DNA from: Botryobacter ruber
GTDB lineage: Bacteria; Bacteroidota; Bacteroidia; Cytophagales; Hymenobacteraceae
Assembly (NCBI RefSeq): GCF_003347595.2
Contig: NZ_QCZK02000046.1
Coordinates: forward strand, 1-55,178
Length of the DNA: 55,178 bases
Direction of reading: 5' to 3'
Shown here piece by piece: positions 52,122-55,178 of this stretch. Within the stretch, counting starts at the first letter, position 1. Each line of letters begins with the position of its first letter. Under the pieces are notes generated by a model. That model saw only the letters and a list, made by a program, of their open reading frames with translations. It was not told the origin of the DNA and did no database searches. The position numbers and the translations under genes were made by a program.

Positions 52122-53588
52122 ATGTCTTTTGAAACAAACAAAACCCGCTCTTTTTCCGACAACACGGTATTCCTGAACCTGCTGGAGCATGGGGGGAAGA
52201 AGTATATCCGCTTCTGGTATAAAGCAAACCCGTTTATAAGCAGCAAGTTAAAGGAGGCGCCGTGGGTAAAGTTCAGCAAAACCTACAAGTGCTTTGTGAT
52301 GCACCACACGCCGCAGGACATCGAGCGCACCTATGCCCTGTTTCGCGGACTGGCCCGGGTGAGTACGCAGTACCTTTACCGGCCAAAGCGCCTAAAGCCC
52401 GACAAGCACACGCCGGTGCTGGCCGGTACGCAGGCCGAGCCGCTGGCAAAAGTGCCGGTGGTGCCGGTGGTGCGCCTGCAGCCGCTGGTAACGGCGGAGG
52501 GCACGCAGGTGAGCATCACGTTCCGCTACAGCAAGGAGATTTATAACCGGCTGAAGGAGAGCCAGGTGGCGCACTGGCACACCGGGCAGCAGTGCTTTGT
52601 TTTGGCCCCCGGGGGCCCGCCGATGCTGGCGCTGCTGGAGGAGTTGCGGGGGCTGGCGCAGCTGTGGCTGAGCCAGGAGCTGCAGGTAAAGGACCTGGTA
52701 CTGCAGCGGGCACTGTGGGAGCAGAGCTACCTGAAGGGGCCGGCGTACCTTACCTGTCCGCTGGACTACCTCGAGAAGCTGTTTTTGCTCAACTACAGCC
52801 CCAACACCATCCGGACGTACCACAGCCTGCTGCTACGCTTTTTAAACAGCCACGCCGAAAAAGGGCTGGAGGGCCTCCAGACGTTTACCGAAGAAGAAAT
52901 TAACCATTACCACCGCAGCATGGTGCAGACGGGCACCTGGTCGTATTCGTTTATCAACCAAAGCATTAATGCCGTGAAATTTTATTACCAGCGCGTGCTG
53001 CAGCGCCACGAAGTGCAGCTAACCCAGGTGGAGCGGCCCGAAAAGCCCGAGCGCCTGCCCACCGTTTTGAGCAAGGAAGAGGTAGCCAAAATACTCAAAG
53101 CCACCGATAACCTGAAGCACCGCTGCATGCTGCAGCTGCTTTACGCCAGCGGCCTCCGGATAGGGGAGGTGATCAACCTGAAAATTACGGATGTGCAATC
53201 GCAACGGAACGTGCTGCTGATACGGGGCGGCAAAGGCAAAAAAGACCGCACCACGCTACTCTCGCAGAAGCTGCTGGAAAACCTGCGGGCCTATTACAAG
53301 GAGTACAAGCCTAAAATGTGGCTGTTTGAGGGGCAGTACGGCGGTCAGTACACGGTAGACAGCATCCGGAACGTGTTCCGGGCCTGTGTGGCAAAAGCAG
53401 GCGTGAAGACAAAAGCCACGCCACATACGCTACGGCACTCTTTTGCTACGCATTTACTGGAACAGGGAACAGATTTACGTTACATTCAGTCGCTGCTAGG
53501 GCACCGCAACAGCAAGACTACCGAGATTTATACACATGTGACGATGCATGCTTTAGATAAAATTGTGAGCCCGCTGGATAATCTGTAG
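52122..53588 (+). CDS. Tyrosine recombinase/integrase with N-terminal tandem domain
   Basis: 488 residues. The catalytic residues are R346 (ASGLRIGEVINL), a Lys in GGKGKKDRTT (about 371-374), H435 and R438 (HTLRHSFATH), H461 (LLGHRN) and the nucleophile Y470 (TEIYTHV). The core-binding domain begins at about 220 (NYSPNTIRTYHSLLLRFL). In front of it two related units, about 15-82 and 128-186, share the pattern xIxFxYxxxIxxxLKExxxAxWxxxxxCFVxxP, like HARP-type repeats. Ordinary XerC/D have about 300 residues and lack these. It lies next to two small attC-like-flanked genes. Confidence 0.9.
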   Translation: MSFETNKTRSFSDNTVFLNLLEHGGKKYIRFWYKANPFISSKLKEAPWVKFSKTYKCFVMHHTPQDIERTYALFRGLARVSTQYLYRPKRLKPDKHTPVLAGTQAEPLAKVPVVPVVRLQPLVTAEGTQVSITFRYSKEIYNRLKESQVAHWHTGQQCFVLAPGGPPMLALLEELRGLAQLWLSQELQVKDLVLQRALWEQSYLKGPAYLTCPLDYLEKLFLLNYSPNTIRTYHSLLLRFLNSHAEKGLEGLQTFTEEEINHYHRSMVQTGTWSYSFINQSINAVKFYYQRVLQRHEVQLTQVERPEKPERLPTVLSKEEVAKILKATDNLKHRCMLQLLYASGLRIGEVINLKITDVQSQRNVLLIRGGKGKKDRTTLLSQKLLENLRAYYKEYKPKMWLFEGQYGGQYTVDSIRNVFRACVAKAGVKTKATPHTLRHSFATHLLEQGTDLRYIQSLLGHRNSKTTEIYTHVTMHALDKIVSPLDNL

Positions 53589-53701
53589 AGAAAGTGTATA
53601 TTGGCAGAAGAAAATTAAGATGGAGACAATAGGCAACATAGCGGTAAAACCAAGGTCCATCTGTACAGGAAATGGATCCGCAACAACTCCGCACATAGTG
53701 C

Positions 53702-53729
53702 AGATAAGCCGAATAACTCCGTTTATACT
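53702..53729 (+). promoter_or_regulatory. Imperfect palindrome resembling a tyrosine-recombinase core site
   Basis: AGATAAGCCGAATAACTCCG followed by TTTATACT has two arms that match in inverted orientation at 8 of 11 positions around a short centre. It lies 114 nt after the recombinase stop and 37 nt before the next gene. The role as an attachment (attI-like) site is inferred from position and symmetry only. Confidence 0.35.
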
Positions 53730-53765
53730 GTAGTTGTGTGATATAGAAATAATAAAGAATCATAA

Positions 53766-54389
53766 GTGAAAGCTAAATTTGCTCTAGTTGCCCTACTTTT
53801 TACTTGCTACAGTTGTAGAAGTGTGCAACAGACACAATCGAACTTATTTAATTTTGAAGAATATAAGACAATCAGTAAGCCTACTACAAAGCAGGATTCA
53901 GCCATTGTTTTTATAAATCTGATTCATAATAAGATGTTTAAGGAGGCGGAGAAAATTTTTCCTAGTATGTTCAAAATAGATGTGTCTCCTTTCATTCGGA
54001 AGGGAACAGATTATTCTCCCTATTTGGGTGGTGTTGGAGAGTTTGCGCTTGAGTATATGAATACGTTTGAAATGATGGCACTGGCAGTATTTCTGGAGCA
54101 TCAATACAATACGCATAATGATGTTTATGATATGCTTTTAAGTACTAGCCTTGACTTGGACTCAACTAATGTGGCAGCTATGTTCCTTCTGGCTAAGCTG
54201 CGTTATGAACAGGATGTAAAGGACGATGCTTATTTCCTTGTTCAGCATATGTATAGACTTGAACCTGAAAATAAAGAAGTTAGCGAACTTTACACCTTTT
54301 TTGAAAAGAATCATAAACCTTTAGAAAATAATCTTCCAAGCTTTAAAGAGTTCATCAATGAAGAGGTGCATTATCGAGATTTTGAATAA
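53766..54389 (+). CDS. Hypothetical lipoprotein, first cassette-like gene
   Basis: 207 residues from a GTG start. The N-terminus MKAKFALVALLFTCYSC predicts a lipoprotein signal with Cys17 (lipobox YSC is imperfect). The mature part is helical, with TPR-like units (VYDMLLSTSLDLDSTNVAAMFLLAKLRYEQD; DDAYFLVQHMYRLEPENKEV). No known family is recognised. It is AT-richer than the recombinase gene. The following 66-nt hairpin begins 8 nt after the stop. Confidence 0.65.
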   Translation: MKAKFALVALLFTCYSCRSVQQTQSNLFNFEEYKTISKPTTKQDSAIVFINLIHNKMFKEAEKIFPSMFKIDVSPFIRKGTDYSPYLGGVGEFALEYMNTFEMMALAVFLEHQYNTHNDVYDMLLSTSLDLDSTNVAAMFLLAKLRYEQDVKDDAYFLVQHMYRLEPENKEVSELYTFFEKNHKPLENNLPSFKEFINEEVHYRDFE

Positions 54390-54396
54390 CTACACC

Positions 54397-54462
54397 ACAC
54401 AACCAAGTTCAGCCTTTATGCTTGGCTACGCCTCGCCCATCGGCTGCACCAGCACGTTGGGC
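54397..54462 (+). repeat. attC-like site 1 (66 nt)
   Basis: Left box ACACAAC (54397-54403) is one mismatch from the integron R'' consensus RYYYAAC. Right box GTTGGGC (54456-54462) matches R' GTTRRRY perfectly. CAAC/GTTG form the outer stem and CAGCC (54411-54415) with GGCTG (54442-54446) an inner one. It lies just 3' of the first small gene. Confidence 0.45.
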
Positions 54463-54633
54463 AAAATAATTATATAAAAGAGAAACAGTCTGCTGAAATT
54501 GATATACAATATTCAAATGAACCACGTAGCTTCTCATCAAATTACAGTGGAATCTTCGCCTTCTTTGGTAGGATAGGGCCACGGGAGAGTTTTTATTCTG
54601 TTCTTATTAGTGGCTTAATTTGATTCGAATCTT

Positions 54634-54951
54634 ATGGACGATTTAATCATGCATCTTTATTGGCTAGTTATGTCTTTCAGTTTTCCTGTAGTAGATATTT
54701 TAATAAGTATGTGTATTACAGTTACATTAGCTTATATAATATCAAAAAAAAGAAAGCAAAAATTTAAAGTATTATCTTTATTCAATAAAATATTCTTCAG
54801 ATCATGGATTGTTTGCTCAATTCTAGCCTTTTTTTCAATAATAATTTTTGAAATACAACCATTACTTTCTTTTCCAGTAAGCTTGTTCTATTTTGTTATA
54901 GTTGCAATTATTACAATTTTTCAGTACAACAGCCTAATTAGGGATATTTAA
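54634..54951 (+). CDS. Small membrane protein, second cassette-like gene
   Basis: 105 residues with three hydrophobic segments (about 6-32, 54-70 and 76-95). The short connecting loop after the first is positive (SKKRKQKFK), so the N-terminus probably faces out. No family is recognised. The 54463-54633 stretch before it has no other gene, and the AT-content is high. It is followed 74 nt later by the second attC-like site. Confidence 0.6.
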   Translation: MDDLIMHLYWLVMSFSFPVVDILISMCITVTLAYIISKKRKQKFKVLSLFNKIFFRSWIVCSILAFFSIIIFEIQPLLSFPVSLFYFVIVAIITIFQYNSLIRDI

Positions 54952-55178
54952 TATATTCAATATTATACTCCAAGAGAAAAGAAATAATCAAGCAAAGTAT
55001 CGGGTCAATAATGTAATATAACTCTGCCCAACCCAGCACATGAGCAAAGCTTCGGCTGCGCCTTGCTCACCTCATGTACGAACACCGTTGGCGTGCAGTG
55101 CGAATACAAATTTAGTAGTACATGCGGTGAATGAAATGCAATCCAATGTGCGATGAGCCTGAGAGAATATTAGTGTCT
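54952..55178. other. Right end of window, AT-rich, with attC-like site 2
   Basis: About 227 nt. After the attC-like site (55026-55093) about 85 nt remain without a recognisable gene, possibly the start of the next cassette. Confidence 0.5.
55026..55093 (+). repeat. attC-like site 2 (68 nt)
   Basis: Left box GCCCAAC (55026-55032) matches R'' RYYYAAC perfectly; right box GTTGGCG (55087-55093) is imperfect. Outer stem CCAAC/GTTGG, inner stems CATGAG (55039-55044) with CTCATG (55071-55076), and GAGCAAAGC (55042-55050) with GCCTTGCTC (55060-55068). Spacing and orientation match site 1. Confidence 0.5.

Noticed and set aside
52122..53588. The recombinase as a classical integron integrase IntI
   Set aside because: The extra alpha-helix between catalytic motifs that defines IntI was not recognised, and the N-terminal repeats are foreign to IntI.

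Overview
The window looks like a chromosome segment of a Bacteroidota bacterium of order Cytophagales, most likely a Pontibacter- or Hymenobacter-like member of the Hymenobacteraceae. This is inference from gene content, not a database match. The support is a polysaccharide lyase with a C-terminal type IX secretion sorting domain, a Bacteroidota-type putative porin, DUF4159 and DUF4268 proteins, the order miaB / sigma-54 activator / lptE / secG / groESL, an apparent lack of Shine-Dalgarno sequences, and abundant Bacteroidota-style intergenic palindromes. Most of the window has balanced base composition. The two ends (about 1-900 and 53,600-55,178) are visibly AT-richer and look like accessory DNA.

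Layout. 1-1,000 holds decayed accessory genes: a frameshifted methyltransferase and a broken IS66-type transposase tail. 1,065-2,204 is a polytopic membrane protein of glycosyltransferase-C type, followed by two tandem tRNA-Asp genes with their terminator. 2,712-7,055 is a forward run: accA, an MBL-fold hydrolase with a patatin-like lipase, an outer-membrane barrel protein and a PlsC-like acyltransferase. 7,432-15,074 is mainly reverse: smc, a DUF4159 protein, rsmE and pckA. 15,374-17,722 has a POT-family peptide transporter and a lipoprotein. 17,884-25,294 is a housekeeping block on the minus strand: miaB, a sigma-54 activator overlapping lptE, an acidic TPR protein, secG, groES and groEL. 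25,484-31,323 continues on the minus strand with an acyltransferase-3 protein, pabB, a TPR protein, a coiled-coil zinc-ribbon protein and a Nif3-like protein. 31,398-35,378 runs forward: lpxK, a putative porin and miaE. 35,558-46,804 is mixed: a PL11 rhamnogalacturonan lyase, an NTF2-like protein, a 3-dehydro-L-gulonate 2-dehydrogenase, a class A penicillin-binding protein, a lipoprotein with an atypical-kinase-like motif, an NAD-type 6-phosphogluconate dehydrogenase and a degenerate TcmP-like protein. 47,510-52,004 has queD coupled to a 603-residue unknown protein, a cold-shock protein, a DUF4268 protein and a small zinc-finger protein.

The last 3 kb is the most unusual part. A tyrosine recombinase with two HARP-like N-terminal repeats is followed by an imperfect core-site-like palindrome and then two small single-gene units on the same strand. 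Each unit ends in a 66-68 nt hairpin-forming sequence bounded by boxes resembling integron attC R''/R' boxes. This has the layout of an integron-like cassette array.

The second striking layer is intergenic. A GC-rich element of about 40 bp occurs about 13 times, nearly always at 3' ends of genes and sometimes as inverted pairs. There is also a 254-bp MITE-like element with 19-bp terminal inverted repeats and an 8-bp target duplication, large perfect palindromes, and an inverted pair of about 100-bp repeats 31 kb apart.
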